64,000 nucleotides of DNA from Actinomyces qiguomingii (GCF_004102025.1 NZ_CP025228.1:2852001-2916000); one strand, 5' to 3'. Numbered from the stretch's first letter, positions 42,795 through 53,190 are shown. The notes: generated by a model not told the origin, from the letters alone. Translations and numbers: made by a program.

Positions 42795-43695
42795 AGTCGA
42801 CGGCGTCGCGCTCGGCGATCTCGACGACGTTGGCCAGCAGCAGCGCACGCGTCATCGGGCCGACTCCCCCGGGGTTCGGGGACAGCCAGGCGGCCACCTG
42901 GTCGACGCCGTCGGCGACGTCACCCATGATGCGGCCCTTGCCGGTGTCCGGGTTAACGACGCGGGAGACCCCCACATCCAGCACCACCGCTCCGGGCGCG
43001 ACCATATCGGCGGTGATGATGCCGGCCGAGCCGGCGGCGGCGATGACGACATCGGCGCGGCGCACGTGCTCGGCCAGGTCCCGGGTGCCGGTGTGGCAGA
43101 CGTCGACGGTGGCGTTGACGTCCTTGCGCATCAGCAGCAGGCCGATGGAGCGGCCCACGGTGACGCCGCGGCCGATGACGCACACGTTCTTGCCGGCCAG
43201 GTCGATGCCGTGGCGGGTGATCAGCTCGATGCAGGCGCGCGGCGTGCACGGCAGCGGCGAGGTGATCGGACCGGTGCCGCGCAGCACCAGGCGGCCGAGG
43301 TTCGTGGGGTGCAGGCCGTCGGCGTCCTTGTCGGGGTCGACGCGCTCTAGGATGGCGTTGGTGTCGATGCCGGCGGGCAGCGGCAGCTGGACGATGTAGC
43401 CGGTGCAGGCGGGATCGGCGTTGAGGCGGTCAATGGCGGCCTCGATCTCGGCCTGCGTGGCGGTGGCGGGCAGGTCCACGCGGATCGACTCGATGCCGAC
43501 CTCGGCGCAGTCGGCGTGCTTGCCGGCCACGTACTTCACGCTGCCGGGGTCCTCGCCAACCAGCACCGTGCCCAGACCGGGGGTGATGCCACGCTCACGC
43601 AGGGCGGCCACGCGCCCGGCCAGTTCGGTCTTGAGGGCGGCGGCGGTCGCCTTGCCGTCCAGGACGCGGGCGGGACCACTCCACGGGGCCCTCAC
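42793..43695 (-). CDS. folD: methylenetetrahydrofolate dehydrogenase/cyclohydrolase
   Basis: A 300-residue bifunctional enzyme converting 5,10-methylene-THF to 10-formyl-THF with NADP+. [15 protein letters not shown] has the catalytic Tyr and Lys, GYIVQLPLP is the PxxP-like block, and [16 protein letters not shown] is the dinucleotide site; [17 protein letters not shown] is the C-terminal signature. The GTG start overlaps the glyA stop codon by 4 bp. It uses the methylene-THF made by GlyA. The stop codon lies within the last bases of a 136-bp repeat. Confidence 0.95.
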   Translation of the reverse strand: MRAPWSGPARVLDGKATAAALKTELAGRVAALRERGITPGLGTVLVGEDPGSVKYVAGKHADCAEVGIESIRVDLPATATQAEIEAAIDRLNADPACTGYIVQLPLPAGIDTNAILERVDPDKDADGLHPTNLGRLVLRGTGPITSPLPCTPRACIELITRHGIDLAGKNVCVIGRGVTVGRSIGLLLMRKDVNATVDVCHTGTRDLAEHVRRADVVIAAAGSAGIITADMVAPGAVVLDVGVSRVVNPDTGKGRIMGDVADGVDQVAAWLSPNPGGVGPMTRALLLANVVEIAERDAVD

Positions 43696-45011
43696 TGGAC
43701 CAGCCCCGGGTAGAGCGGGAAGGCGTCGGTGAGCGTGCGCACGCAGCCGCGCAGGGAGGCGAGCAACTCGTCGTCGGCGTTGCCGGCGGCGCCGGCCACC
43801 AGGGCGGTGGCGATGATCTCGGCAACCTCGGTGAACTCCGCGGGCCCGAAGCCGCGGGTGGCCAGGGCCGGGGTGCCGATGCGCAGTCCGGAGGTGACGC
43901 GCGGCGGGCGCGGATCGAAGGGGACGGCGTTGCGGTTGACGGTGATGCCGGCTTCGTGCAACAGGTCTTCCGCCTGCTGGCCGTCCAGGGCGGAGTCACG
44001 CAGGTCCACCAGCACCAGGTGGACGTCGGTGCCGCCGGTGACCAGCTTGATGCCGGCGGCGGCGACGTCGTCGGCGAGCAGGCGCTGGGCGAGGATGGAG
44101 GCGCCCTCAAGCGTGCGGGCCTGGCGGTCCTTGAACTCCTCGGTGCCGGCGATCTTCATGGCGACAGCCTTGGCGGCGATGGCGTGCATGAGCGGACCGC
44201 CCTGCTGGCCGGGGAAGACGGCGGAGTTGAGTTTCTTGCCCCACTGCTCGGCGCGGTTGGTCAGCAGCATGCCGGAGCGGGGACCGCCGAGGGTCTTGTG
44301 TACGGTGGTGGACACGACGTCGGACCACGGTAGCGGGGAGGGGTGCGCTCCGGCGGCGACCAGCCCGGCGAAGTGCGCCATGTCGGTCCACAGGGCGGCG
44401 CCGACCTCGTCGGCGATGGAGCGGAAGGCCTCAAAGTCGAGGTGGCGGGGGTAGGCGGACCAGCCGGCGATGATCACGCGGGGGCGCTCGCGCAGGGCGG
44501 CCTGGCGCACCTGCTCCATCTCGATGCGGTGGGTGGTCTCGTCCACACCGTAGGCGGTGGCGTGGTAGTTCTTGCCGGAGAAGTTGATCTTCATGCCGTG
44601 CGTGAGGTGACCGCCGTGGGCGAGCGACAGGCCGAGGATGGTGTCGCCGCCGTTGGCCAGGGCGTGCAGGACGGCGGCGTTGGCCTGGGCGCCGGAGTGT
44701 GGCTGAACATTGGCCCACTCGGCGCCGAAGACGGCCTTGGCGCGCTCGATGGCCAGGGACTCGGCGACGTCGACGACCTCGCAGCCGCCGTAGTAGCGGC
44801 GCCCGGGGTAGCCCTCGGCGTACTTGTTGGTCAGCACGCTCCCCTGCGCCTGCAGGACCGCGCGCGGCACGAAGTTCTCCGAGGCGATCATCTCCAGGGT
44901 CCCGCGTTGGCGGGCAAGCTCGTCGTCGAGGACGGCGGCGATCTCCGGATCGAGGTCGGCCAGGGACTGGTTGTTTAGGGCGGTGCGGGCGGTGGCCGCG
45001 GAGTCGGTCAT
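43692..45011 (-). CDS. glyA: serine hydroxymethyltransferase
   Basis: A 439-residue PLP enzyme that converts serine and THF to glycine and methylene-[37 protein letters not shown] and [14 protein letters not shown] (PLP Lys) are all present. ATG 45011 is preceded by AGGAG at 6 nt and by a ZTP riboswitch; a longer frame to 45158 would lie in the riboswitch and was rejected. With folD it supplies one-carbon units for purines. Confidence 0.96.
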   Translation of the reverse strand: MTDSAATARTALNNQSLADLDPEIAAVLDDELARQRGTLEMIASENFVPRAVLQAQGSVLTNKYAEGYPGRRYYGGCEVVDVAESLAIERAKAVFGAEWANVQPHSGAQANAAVLHALANGGDTILGLSLAHGGHLTHGMKINFSGKNYHATAYGVDETTHRIEMEQVRQAALRERPRVIIAGWSAYPRHLDFEAFRSIADEVGAALWTDMAHFAGLVAAGAHPSPLPWSDVVSTTVHKTLGGPRSGMLLTNRAEQWGKKLNSAVFPGQQGGPLMHAIAAKAVAMKIAGTEEFKDRQARTLEGASILAQRLLADDVAAAGIKLVTGGTDVHLVLVDLRDSALDGQQAEDLLHEAGITVNRNAVPFDPRPPRVTSGLRIGTPALATRGFGPAEFTEVAEIIATALVAGAAGNADDELLASLRGCVRTLTDAFPLYPGLVQ

Positions 45012-45060
45012 GGCTCTCCTGATGTATGCGCAGCGCGGGCCGCGCGTTGGCGTCGACCTC

Positions 45061-45182
45061 GGCCCAGGCGGGCGACCAGGTTCTCCATTCCTGCGTCCCG
45101 AGCCAGCGCGGGGTGCGAGCGGTCCCGTGACGTGCCGTCGCTCCCCGGTGGTGACCACCTTTTCGCCAGTCGCGACGACGGC
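45061..45182 (-). ncRNA. ZTP (pfl) riboswitch upstream of glyA-folD
   Basis: Read on the minus strand, the 5' domain contains CGCGACTGGCG (45174-45164) and ACCACCGGGGAGCGACGG (45152-45135), and the 3' pseudoknot strand reads CCCGCCTGGGC (45072-45062). These match the pfl motif core: GACUGGCG, ACCACCRGGGAGCG and CCGCCUGGGC. The linker between domains is about 60 nt. ZTP/ZMP riboswitches sense folate-starvation-linked purine intermediates and commonly control glyA, folD and purH. About 50 nt separate it from the start codon; no U-tract is seen, so control of translation is likelier than termination. Confidence 0.88.
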
Positions 45183-45342
45183 CCCATGCTAGCGCCGACG
45201 GCGCGGCAGGGCCAGGCGGGGAACTCGGAGATCACATGCGCCAGCAGACGTAGATCACAAGTATATGACAGCTCTCTCATACTGGCACGCTCACCGTCTC
45301 TACAGATCTACTGTCAAGCATCCTCTCAGACAAAGGAGTCCC

Positions 45343-48294
45343 GTGACACTCTCAGCTCCCGCCCGGTCCGTGTGGGCGAAGTCCGGATACGATCCCGAAA
45401 GCCGCGTATGGCTGCCGCTGTGGCTGCACCTGCTGGACAGTGCGGCCGTGGCCGAGCACCTGGCTCGCAACTGGCTGGCGCCGACCGTCCGGGATCTCAT
45501 TGAGCGCGAGTTCGCCGAGTCCGATTCTGGCCTCTCCCCCGTCGACGAGTTCTGTCTGCTGGCTTCCTGGATCGCAGGCGTGCATGACATCGGCAAGTGT
45601 TCGCCGGCTTTCTCCAGCAAGGTCCCGCACCTTGGTGATCGGATGCGAGAAGTCGGCCTGCGGCACGAGCCGCTCGACGCTGACGACCGCCGCAGGCTGC
45701 CGCACGGCCTGGCTGGGCACCTCGTCCTCCAGCGCTGGCTTCGCACGGAGTACGCCGGTACCCGGGGTGGCCGCACGGCGCTTGCCTCCGTCGTCGGGGC
45801 CCATCACGGCATCCCTCCCACTACGGCAAACCTCACCACCGAAATCGCAGGACGCGACCACTTGCTCGGTGACGAGCCCTGGGCCGCCGCACGCAGCGAG
45901 CTACTGAATCTGGTGACAAGCAGGACCGGCGCTGCTCCCCTGCTAGGCGCATGGAGTCGCCGAAAGTGGTCCCAGCCGTTCCTGGTCGAGCTATCCGGCC
46001 TGGTCATCGTGGCCGACTGGATCGCTTCAACCGAGGACTATTTCCCGCTGCTTCCCTTGGACGACGACGGCGCCACCCTGCTGCCACCCGACGCGCATGC
46101 TGTCCGTGTTCAGCGGGGCCTGTCGCCGCTGGAGATCCCGACGCCGTGGCACCCGCGCGACACCGGCATCGATGCCGACTCGCTGCTGACACAGCGGTTC
46201 AAGCTGCCCGACGGCGCGTGCGCCACCGATGTTCAGACACAGGCGCTCGATGCCGCCCGCACCATGGAGCTCCCCGGGATTCTGGTCGTTGAGGATTCCA
46301 CTGGTGGGGGCAAGACCGAGTCGGCGCTCATGGCCGCCGAGGTGCTTGCCGCGCGCACGGGACGGGCCGGTATCCTCTTCGCCCTGCCGACCCAGGCCAC
46401 CACCGACGCCATGTTCTCCCGCAAGTTGGACTGGCTGGACGCCGTCGAGCGGGCATACGCCGACGACGGCGCTCCCTCGGACTTCGCTGTGCAGTTGATT
46501 CACGGCCGCGCCCGTCTGAATGAGGAGGCACGGGAGCTACGGCGCCGCGGGTACCAGTTGCGGGACCGGTTGTTCGGTTCTCTCGGCGGCGAGCGGGCGG
46601 ACGGTCCCCGGCCCGCGGGCATCGGCTGGGACGAACAGGAGGCGCGTAGCAGGCAACCGCTTGACGCAGCAGGGCGGCGCGCGGCGGACGTGGCCATCAT
46701 GGCCTGGTTCAACGGGCGGAAGAAGTCGATGTTGTCGGACTTCGTCGTCACCACCGTTGACCATCTGCTGTTCGGCGCGATGCGCTCGCCGCACCTGGCG
46801 ATGCGCCACCTGGGCCTGTCCCGCAAGGTAGTTGTGGTCGATGAGGTGCACTCCTACTCGACCTACATGAACACCTACCTTGACCGGGCGCTGACCTGGC
46901 TGGCCGCCTACGGCGTGCCGGTGGTGCTGCTATCCGCAACGCTGTCGGAGGCACGCTGCACGGCGATGGTGGATGCGTACCGCCGCGGCCTGCAGCTGTC
47001 CAACGGTCAGCGGCTTAGCGAACGCTCCAACCCCGAGACGATCAATACGCCCTTCCCGTGCTTGGTTGCTGCCGGTCGCGAATCCACCAAGGTCATCCCG
47101 GTTACCTCCGCGGGGCGTCGCTCCACCGCCCAGATCCGACAGCTCGGCAAAGACGGTTTGCTGTCGCTGATGGAGGACAAGCTCGCCGACGGCGGCTGCG
47201 CCCTTGTTGTCCGCAACACCGTCGGGCGCGCTCAGGAGACCTACGAGGCTCTGCGCGAGCACTTCGGCGACGACGTCACCCTTAACCATGCCCGCTTCAC
47301 CATCGGTGATCGTCTTGCCAAGGACGCTGAGCTGCTCCGCCGCTTCGGCCCGCCGCGCAACCATCCCGAACGCCCGCATCGCGCCATCGTCGTTGCCACG
47401 CAAGTGGTGGAGCAGTCTCTAGACGTCGATTTCGACCTGCTCGTCACCGACCTCGCTCCCGTCGACCTGGTGCTTCAGCGCATGGGGCGACTGCACCGCC
47501 ATCAGCGCCCGCGGCCGCCCCGGCTCGCTACACCCACCTGCTACATAGATTGGCTTCCGCCAACGGGTTCAAGCGAGCCTTCACTTGAACGCGGAGCTGC
47601 GACGATCTATGGCGGGCACGACATGCTGCTCAGCGCCGCCGCCTTACGCAGCGTCGTCGACGCCAGCGGCATCGTGAGGGTGCCCGACGACGTCCACGGA
47701 CTGATCGAGGCCGTCTATGGAGCTGGCGCCAACGTGCCACCGGCGTGGCAGAACGCGCTCGCGCAAGCGCGAGACGCCTACGCGCAAGAGCTCCAGATGA
47801 AGCAGAACGCCGCGCGGGCGTTCCTCCTGGAAGAACCCAAGAGCAGTGGCAAATCCACTTCGCTGATCGACTGGCTTCACACTACGGCGTCGGACAACGA
47901 GGAGACCGGGCACGCGCAGGTCCGCGACGGCGAGGACTCGCTGGAGGTTATGCTGCTCGAGCTTCACCGGGAGGGAGGGCAGGAAGAACTGCGCACGCTG
48001 ATACACGCACCCGAAGCCCCCGGAGCTCCGATTCCGACGGATCAGGTTCCCAGCCGGGACGTTGTACGGGCCATGGCGATGTCCTCCGTGCGGCTGCCGG
48101 CGGGTGTCACCAGGGGAGACAAGCTAGACCGGGCGATACAAGAGCTCGAAATTCGTGTCGTACCCGCGTGGCAGGCTGATCCACAGCTCCGGGGGCAGCT
48201 CTTCCTTCTCCTCGAGGACGGCCGGGCACAGCTGGCCGGGACCACACTCGAATACTCATCCACCACCGGGCTAAAGGAGGTCCGCAACGCATGA
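45343..48294 (+). CDS. cas3: CRISPR-associated helicase/nuclease Cas3 (type I-E)
   Basis: A 983-residue HD-nuclease plus superfamily 2 helicase that shreds DNA marked by Cascade. The HD part has His29 in LWLHLLD, HDIGK at 81-85, LPHGLAGH and GAHHG. The helicase part has DSTGGGKTE (Walker A, near residue 320), VVDEVHSYSTYM (motif II, near 500), LSATLS and VVEQSLDVDFD to RMGRLHRH (motifs V-VI). GTG 45343 was chosen because AAAGGAG precedes it; ATG 45265 lacks one. First gene of an eight-gene operon whose members overlap or almost touch. Confidence 0.95.
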   Translation: MTLSAPARSVWAKSGYDPESRVWLPLWLHLLDSAAVAEHLARNWLAPTVRDLIEREFAESDSGLSPVDEFCLLASWIAGVHDIGKCSPAFSSKVPHLGDRMREVGLRHEPLDADDRRRLPHGLAGHLVLQRWLRTEYAGTRGGRTALASVVGAHHGIPPTTANLTTEIAGRDHLLGDEPWAAARSELLNLVTSRTGAAPLLGAWSRRKWSQPFLVELSGLVIVADWIASTEDYFPLLPLDDDGATLLPPDAHAVRVQRGLSPLEIPTPWHPRDTGIDADSLLTQRFKLPDGACATDVQTQALDAARTMELPGILVVEDSTGGGKTESALMAAEVLAARTGRAGILFALPTQATTDAMFSRKLDWLDAVERAYADDGAPSDFAVQLIHGRARLNEEARELRRRGYQLRDRLFGSLGGERADGPRPAGIGWDEQEARSRQPLDAAGRRAADVAIMAWFNGRKKSMLSDFVVTTVDHLLFGAMRSPHLAMRHLGLSRKVVVVDEVHSYSTYMNTYLDRALTWLAAYGVPVVLLSATLSEARCTAMVDAYRRGLQLSNGQRLSERSNPETINTPFPCLVAAGRESTKVIPVTSAGRRSTAQIRQLGKDGLLSLMEDKLADGGCALVVRNTVGRAQETYEALREHFGDDVTLNHARFTIGDRLAKDAELLRRFGPPRNHPERPHRAIVVATQVVEQSLDVDFDLLVTDLAPVDLVLQRMGRLHRHQRPRPPRLATPTCYIDWLPPTGSSEPSLERGAATIYGGHDMLLSAAALRSVVDASGIVRVPDDVHGLIEAVYGAGANVPPAWQNALAQARDAYAQELQMKQNAARAFLLEEPKSSGKSTSLIDWLHTTASDNEETGHAQVRDGEDSLEVMLLELHREGGQEELRTLIHAPEAPGAPIPTDQVPSRDVVRAMAMSSVRLPAGVTRGDKLDRAIQELEIRVVPAWQADPQLRGQLFLLLEDGRAQLAGTTLEYSSTTGLKEVRNA

Positions 48295-49949
48295 CAGCAA
48301 GCTTCAATCTTCTCGACGAGCCCTGGATCAGGGTGACCCGACTCGACGGCATGCCCGCTGAGGTCTCTCTCCTCGCCCTCTTCCGCGATGCACAAGACAT
48401 TGAGGGCATCCACGGCGACATCGCCAGTCAGGACATGGCGATTCTGCGTCTACTCCTAGCCATCTGCCACCGGGCCATGGACGGTCCGGAGGACCTGGAC
48501 ACGTGGGAGGAGTACTGGGACGAAGCGGGAAGGCTCGGGACGGACGCCGCCGCCTATCTGGAGCGCTTCCGGGATCGATTCGATCTGCGCGACCCCGAGC
48601 AGCCGTTCTTCCAGGTGGCCGGGATTCACTCGGCTTCAGGCAAGATCTCGGGCTTGGAGTCCCTGATCGTGGACGTGCCCAACGGCAATCCCTTCTTCAC
48701 CACCCGTATCGCCGAGGGCCTGGATGCCATCGGTTGGGCGGAGGCCGCCAGGTGGCTGGTACACGTCCACGCCTACGATCCCTCAGGTATTCGGTCCGGC
48801 GCCGTTGGCGACCCGCAGGTAAAGAATGGAAAGGGATACCCGATCGGCCCGGGCTGGACCGGCCAGATCGGCGCCGTAGCTGTAACCGGAGAAAACCTGG
48901 AGCGCACGCTGCTGCTCAACACCGTAGTCTGCGAAGCGACCGGGGGTCTGCGCGAAGTCAATTCGGAGCTCGACCTCGCCCCATGGGAGCGAGATCCCGA
49001 TGGCCCGGCAGGTGCGCCGGCACTGGAACCGACCGGCCCGGTCTCTTGCTACACGTGGCAGACGCGGCGCGTCCTGCTGCACGGTGACGACGAGTCGGTG
49101 ACTGGGCTCTTCCTCGGGAACGGGGACAAGGCAACCCCGCAGAACCGTTTCTCCGTTGAGCCCATGACGGCGTGGCGCTTCTCCGAGCCGCAGACCAAGA
49201 AGCTCAAGGCCCCCGTCTACATGCCGCGCAAGTTGCCGACGGATCGGGCCTTCTGGCGGGGTTTGTCCTCGCTGATCGCGCAGCTCAGCCCCTCGCTGAC
49301 AGTCAAGGGCGCAGGAGAGGTGACCAGGTTTATGTCTCCCGGCGTGGTGGACTTTTACCAGGTGCTCATGATGAATGAGATCGTTCCGATGTCAGGCCTC
49401 ATACCGCTGCACGCCACCGGCATTGCATACGGTTCGAAAGAGGCCGTCGTGGAGGAACTGGTGGACGATGTCCTCGCGTTACCGGCCCGGTTGCTCGATC
49501 CCAAGGAAACGCGCTTGGTTGCCGTGGTCCGGGACGCCATGGAGCAGACCGAGCAGGTAGCCGGTGCGCTACGCAATCTCGCCGCAAATCTAGACCGCGC
49601 CAGTGGCGGCAGCCCGGACACGGCCACGGCAGCCCGCGACCGCGCCAGCACCGCCTTCTACCAGGTGATTGATGAGGAGTTCCCCCGTTGGCTCGCTTCC
49701 CTGGCGGAAATCGACCCGACGGCGGGGCGTGATCAATGGCGGACGCTTGTGCTCTCGGAGGCCTGGCGTCAGCAGGACGCACTCGCTTCCGCCGCACCGG
49801 AGACGGCATATGCCGGGCGAGGCGAAGGTCCCGGACGCATGGACGTCAGCCGTGCTCTGGTCTTCTTCCGTGCGGCGCTCAACAAGATCATCCCTCCGCC
49901 CGATAGCGAGGACACACCCAATGATGAAGAAGAGAGGACAGTTGCATGA
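48291..49949 (+). CDS. casA: Cascade large subunit Cse1/Cas8e
   Basis: A 552-residue protein starting FNLLDEPWIRVTRLDG, the diagnostic Cse1 N-terminus. DPEQPFFQV and the GWTGQIGAVAVTGENL block are also conserved. It recognises the PAM and recruits Cas3. It overlaps cas3 by 4 bp. Slightly longer than E. coli CasA (502 residues). Confidence 0.95.
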   Translation: MTASFNLLDEPWIRVTRLDGMPAEVSLLALFRDAQDIEGIHGDIASQDMAILRLLLAICHRAMDGPEDLDTWEEYWDEAGRLGTDAAAYLERFRDRFDLRDPEQPFFQVAGIHSASGKISGLESLIVDVPNGNPFFTTRIAEGLDAIGWAEAARWLVHVHAYDPSGIRSGAVGDPQVKNGKGYPIGPGWTGQIGAVAVTGENLERTLLLNTVVCEATGGLREVNSELDLAPWERDPDGPAGAPALEPTGPVSCYTWQTRRVLLHGDDESVTGLFLGNGDKATPQNRFSVEPMTAWRFSEPQTKKLKAPVYMPRKLPTDRAFWRGLSSLIAQLSPSLTVKGAGEVTRFMSPGVVDFYQVLMMNEIVPMSGLIPLHATGIAYGSKEAVVEELVDDVLALPARLLDPKETRLVAVVRDAMEQTEQVAGALRNLAANLDRASGGSPDTATAARDRASTAFYQVIDEEFPRWLASLAEIDPTAGRDQWRTLVLSEAWRQQDALASAAPETAYAGRGEGPGRMDVSRALVFFRAALNKIIPPPDSEDTPNDEEERTVA

Positions 49950-50647
49950 CGCAGCAAGAAGCTGATGCTCCCAAAGGGCCCCAGAGCACAGCGCCACCGC
50001 AAGAGCCGAGACGCAGACTTCGAGAGAACGCCGGGCAACTCGTGGATAAGCGCCTAGGCGGGCCCAATGGCCTCCAGGCACGCTACCTGCGCAATGAGTC
50101 TCAGGGGCGCGCCGACGTTGCCGCCCTACGCAAGGCGGCAAGCCGCCTCCCCGGGGAGCTCCCCGAGGTCTGGTCGTTGACCGCCGTGCCTGTAGTGTCC
50201 AGTGCCGGAGACGCTCCCACATGGGAAGAGCTCGCCGTGCACACCGCCATGACCCTGTATGCCGTGCATCAGCAGTCGCGGACCGAAGGGATGTTCCAGC
50301 CCGGAGTAGGCCTTGGCCGCGCGGCGCGCGACTTAATCGGTCCGCACGACCAGGAGAACCCCTCCGCGCGGGCACGGTTCAACGCCCTGGTGACCTCAAC
50401 CACTATCGGCGAGCTACGCCATCATCTGCGGAGTTTCGTCTCCCAGTTGCGCGCCCACCGCATCCTCCTGGATCACGCCATGCTCGCCGACGACCTAGTT
50501 GACTTCCAACGTCCGGGAGGTGCCAAAGACGTCCGACTGAGGTGGTCCCGCCAGTACGGCCGGCTCACTGCCACCGACGACTCCACGTCACCCACCGGCA
50601 CAACAACTATCGATTCCGCCCCCACACCTTCAACCCCGGAGAACTGA
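49946..50647 (+). CDS. casB: Cascade small subunit Cse2/Cas11e
   Basis: A 233-residue, helix-rich, basic protein matching Cse2 by position and by blocks such as AALRKAASRLPGELPEVW and GRAARDLIGPHDQENPSARARFNALV. Two copies form the belly of Cascade and stabilise the R-loop. Both termini are low-complexity extensions. It overlaps casA by 4 bp. Confidence 0.92.
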   Translation: MTQQEADAPKGPQSTAPPQEPRRRLRENAGQLVDKRLGGPNGLQARYLRNESQGRADVAALRKAASRLPGELPEVWSLTAVPVVSSAGDAPTWEELAVHTAMTLYAVHQQSRTEGMFQPGVGLGRAARDLIGPHDQENPSARARFNALVTSTTIGELRHHLRSFVSQLRAHRILLDHAMLADDLVDFQRPGGAKDVRLRWSRQYGRLTATDDSTSPTGTTTIDSAPTPSTPEN

Positions 50648-50648
50648 A

Positions 50649-51776
50649 ATGAGCACCTACGTCGACCTCCACATCATCCAGAACCTGCCGCCGTCCTGCG
50701 TCAACCGCGACGACTCCGGCTCCCCGAAGTCAGCCGTCTACGGTGGCGTGAGACGGCTTCGCGTCTCCAGCCAGTCCTGGAAGCGGGCCACGCGCCTGTA
50801 CTTCAACGAGCTCCTGGACGCCTCCGACGTCGGCATCCGCACCAAGCGCGTCGTAGAACTGTTGGCAGACAGGATCGCGGCTGAGGCGCCCGACCTCACC
50901 GAATCCGCTCCCGCACTGGCTGAGGAAGTATTCAAGGCAGCCAAGATCAAGTTGTCTCCGCCGCGGGGAAAGAAGGACGCTCCGCAGGAGTCCGGCTACC
51001 TGCTGTTCCTCTCAACGAGTCAGGTCGCGCGACTGGCAGTACTGGCGATAGCTGCCGCTAGGAGCGGCGAGAAGCTTGACGCCAAGGAAGTCAAGAAGAT
51101 ATTCAAGGAGGCCCACGCCGTCGACGTGTCGCTGTTCGGCCGCATGGTCGCTGATGACACCGACCTCAACGTAGACGCTGCCTGCCAGGTTGCGCACGCG
51201 ATCTCCACCCACGCCGCCGAGAACGAGTATGACTTCTTCACCGCCGTCGACGACGCGAAGTCACGCTCCGAAGAGGAGGACGCCGGCGCCGGCATGATGG
51301 GTACGGTCGAGTTCTCCTCGGCAACGGTGTACCGGTACGCCACCGTCAACCTCGATCTGCTAGCCGAGAACCTGGGCAACAGCGATGCCGCCCTGCGCGC
51401 CCTTGAGGTCTTCGTCAAGGGTTTCTGCCTGTCCATGCCGACGGGCAAGCAGAACACCTTCGCCAACCGGACCGTGCCCGAGGCGATTGTTGTTTCCGTA
51501 CGTGACGATCAGCCGGTCTCACTGGTGGGAGCCTTCGAGCAGCCGGTCCGTACCGACGAGACCCGCGGCTACCTTGCCCGCTCTGTCGAGGCGCTCGCGG
51601 AGCATGCGCACGCGGTGGAAGGCACCTACGGCCTGCGGCCCGTCGCGAGCTTTATCGTCTCCCTGAAGGACTCCGACGCCGTCGCATCCTTGGGCGAACG
51701 GGTCTCCTTCGCGGATCTGTCCGGCCGTCTGCGGGAGACCGTGGCTGCACGCGTAGCCGACGAGGAGCAGGCCTGA
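50649..51776 (+). CDS. cas7e: Cascade backbone subunit Cas7e (Cse4)
   Basis: A 375-residue RAMP protein. YVDLHIIQNLPPSCVNRDDSG and VRRLRVSSQSWKRATRLYF are the Cas7e N-terminal signatures; the late part GKQNTFANRTVPEAIVV is also typical. Six copies bind the spacer part of the crRNA. The stop codon overlaps the cas5e start. Confidence 0.96.
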   Translation: MSTYVDLHIIQNLPPSCVNRDDSGSPKSAVYGGVRRLRVSSQSWKRATRLYFNELLDASDVGIRTKRVVELLADRIAAEAPDLTESAPALAEEVFKAAKIKLSPPRGKKDAPQESGYLLFLSTSQVARLAVLAIAAARSGEKLDAKEVKKIFKEAHAVDVSLFGRMVADDTDLNVDAACQVAHAISTHAAENEYDFFTAVDDAKSRSEEEDAGAGMMGTVEFSSATVYRYATVNLDLLAENLGNSDAALRALEVFVKGFCLSMPTGKQNTFANRTVPEAIVVSVRDDQPVSLVGAFEQPVRTDETRGYLARSVEALAEHAHAVEGTYGLRPVASFIVSLKDSDAVASLGERVSFADLSGRLRETVAARVADEEQA

Positions 51777-52513
51777 TGGCTGTTCTCCTGCTACGACTCG
51801 CCGGCCCTATGCAGGCGTGGGGGGTGAAGTCTCGTTTCACCGTTCGCGCCACGGAACTTGCCCCCACCAAGAGCGGCGTGCTCGGCATGCTCGCCTCCGC
51901 CGTCGGCCGGCGTCGGACAGATCCGATCGAAGATCTGCTTCGGCTCCGCTTCGGCGTCCGTAAGGACCAGCCCGGCACTGTGATCCGCGACTTCCACACC
52001 GCCCGATCGCTCGACGGCAAGGACTCCATGCCACTGTCAGAGCGCTACTACCTCACCGATGCCGTATTCCTGGCCGGAATCGAGGGAGACGATGCACTCC
52101 TTCAAGGGCTGGACGAGGCGGTCAAGCATCCCGTCTTCCCCCTGTATCTGGGTAGACGGTCGTGTCCGCCGACGCAGCCTGTGTCCTTGGGACTGCGTGA
52201 TGCGCCGCTTTACGATGCCCTCAGGGAGGAGCCGTGGCTGGCCTCGCCGTGGTTCCGTCGGCGCCATCGACACTCGGCTTTCAACGCCGAATTACTCCTG
52301 GACCTGGATGCCGTGCCCGAAGAAGAGCACAGGGGCGATCTCCGCGGAAGTCGTGATGTTCCGCTGTCCTTCGATCCGCGCCGGCGCGAGTACGGGTTCC
52401 GTCAAGTAGAACGGCTGGAAGTACCACTGACGGCACCGGCGGATAAGCCGTCTTCATCAGTGGATGCCCACGATCCGATGGCCGATGTGGAGGAGGCCGC
52501 ACAGTGTTCCTGA
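51776..52513 (+). CDS. cas5e: Cascade subunit Cas5e
   Basis: A 245-residue RAMP protein beginning VLLLRLAGPMQAWGVKSRFTVR, then PTKSGVLGMLASAVGRRR, the Cas5e signature. It caps the 5' handle of the crRNA. The ATG shares one base with the cas7e stop codon. The C-terminal tail of about 25 residues is extra. Confidence 0.95.
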   Translation: MAVLLLRLAGPMQAWGVKSRFTVRATELAPTKSGVLGMLASAVGRRRTDPIEDLLRLRFGVRKDQPGTVIRDFHTARSLDGKDSMPLSERYYLTDAVFLAGIEGDDALLQGLDEAVKHPVFPLYLGRRSCPPTQPVSLGLRDAPLYDALREEPWLASPWFRRRHRHSAFNAELLLDLDAVPEEEHRGDLRGSRDVPLSFDPRRREYGFRQVERLEVPLTAPADKPSSSVDAHDPMADVEEAAQCS

Positions 52514-53187
52514 CGAAGATTGGCCTCGATCCGTCTCGGCGCCTGGCTCGCAAGTACTTGGGTTCGCCGCAGGTCATGCACGCCGTCGTCATGAAAGCAG
52601 CGGGAGAAGATTCTGGGGACGGCGCAGGTAGGGTCCTGTGGCGGGTTGACCCCGGAGCATCTACCTCGCTGTACTTGCTCACCCCCTCGGAGCCCGACTG
52701 CACACAGCTCGTGGCCGATGCCGGCGTTCGTGATTTGCAGGCCCGAACTCTCGACTACTCGCCGTTTCTGAACCAGCTTGACTCTGGCCAGCTGTGGGCG
52801 TTCCGTCTAGCCGCCAACCCCTCGCGCTCAGTCGCTCAGGGACCCGGCAAACGGGGAAAGCGGTACGGCCATGTGACCGTTGAGCAGCAACGGCAGTGGT
52901 TGATAAACCGCACCCCCAACTACGGATTCGAGCTTGTCCCCACCGAAGGGGACGACGACGAAGCAGCGCAGTCCGTCGTCGTCGTCCGCCGAGAACGTCC
53001 GATCTTCAACCGCCAGCGCCCCGACGCCGAAGTGCGCGACCGAGTCACGATCAACCGGACCGTCTATGAAGGCGTTCTGCAGGTGACCAATCCGGACAAG
53101 CTCCGTCATGCGTTAGTGGCGGGTATCGGGCGTTCAAAGGCCTATGGCTGCGGACTCCTGACTCTCGCAAGAGTGGGACGGCGCTAA
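52504..53187 (+). CDS. cas6e: CRISPR pre-crRNA endoribonuclease Cas6e
   Basis: A 227-residue RAMP endonuclease with LGSPQVMHAVVM (His26, the likely catalytic His) and the C-terminal Gly-rich loop GIGRSKAYGCGLLTL. It should cut each repeat at the base of the CCCCGC/GCGGGG hairpin and stay on the 3' end of the crRNA. The GTG start overlaps cas5e by 10 bp. Confidence 0.95.
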   Translation: MFLTKIGLDPSRRLARKYLGSPQVMHAVVMKAAGEDSGDGAGRVLWRVDPGASTSLYLLTPSEPDCTQLVADAGVRDLQARTLDYSPFLNQLDSGQLWAFRLAANPSRSVAQGPGKRGKRYGHVTVEQQRQWLINRTPNYGFELVPTEGDDDEAAQSVVVVRRERPIFNRQRPDAEVRDRVTINRTVYEGVLQVTNPDKLRHALVAGIGRSKAYGCGLLTLARVGRR

Positions 53188-53190
53188 ACC

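Noticed and set aside
45012..45158. N-terminal extension of GlyA.
   Set aside because: This stretch is the ZTP riboswitch and leader; ATG 45011 has a proper ribosome binding site and matches the family start.
45061..45182. THF or glycine riboswitch in the glyA leader.
   Set aside because: The conserved blocks GACUGGCG, ACCACCGGGGAGCG and CCGCCUGGGC belong to the ZTP (pfl) class; motifs of the other classes were not seen.
45265..45342. Upstream ATG extension of cas3 from 45265.
   Set aside because: No ribosome binding site there, while GTG 45343 follows AAAGGAG and begins sequence typical of Cas3.
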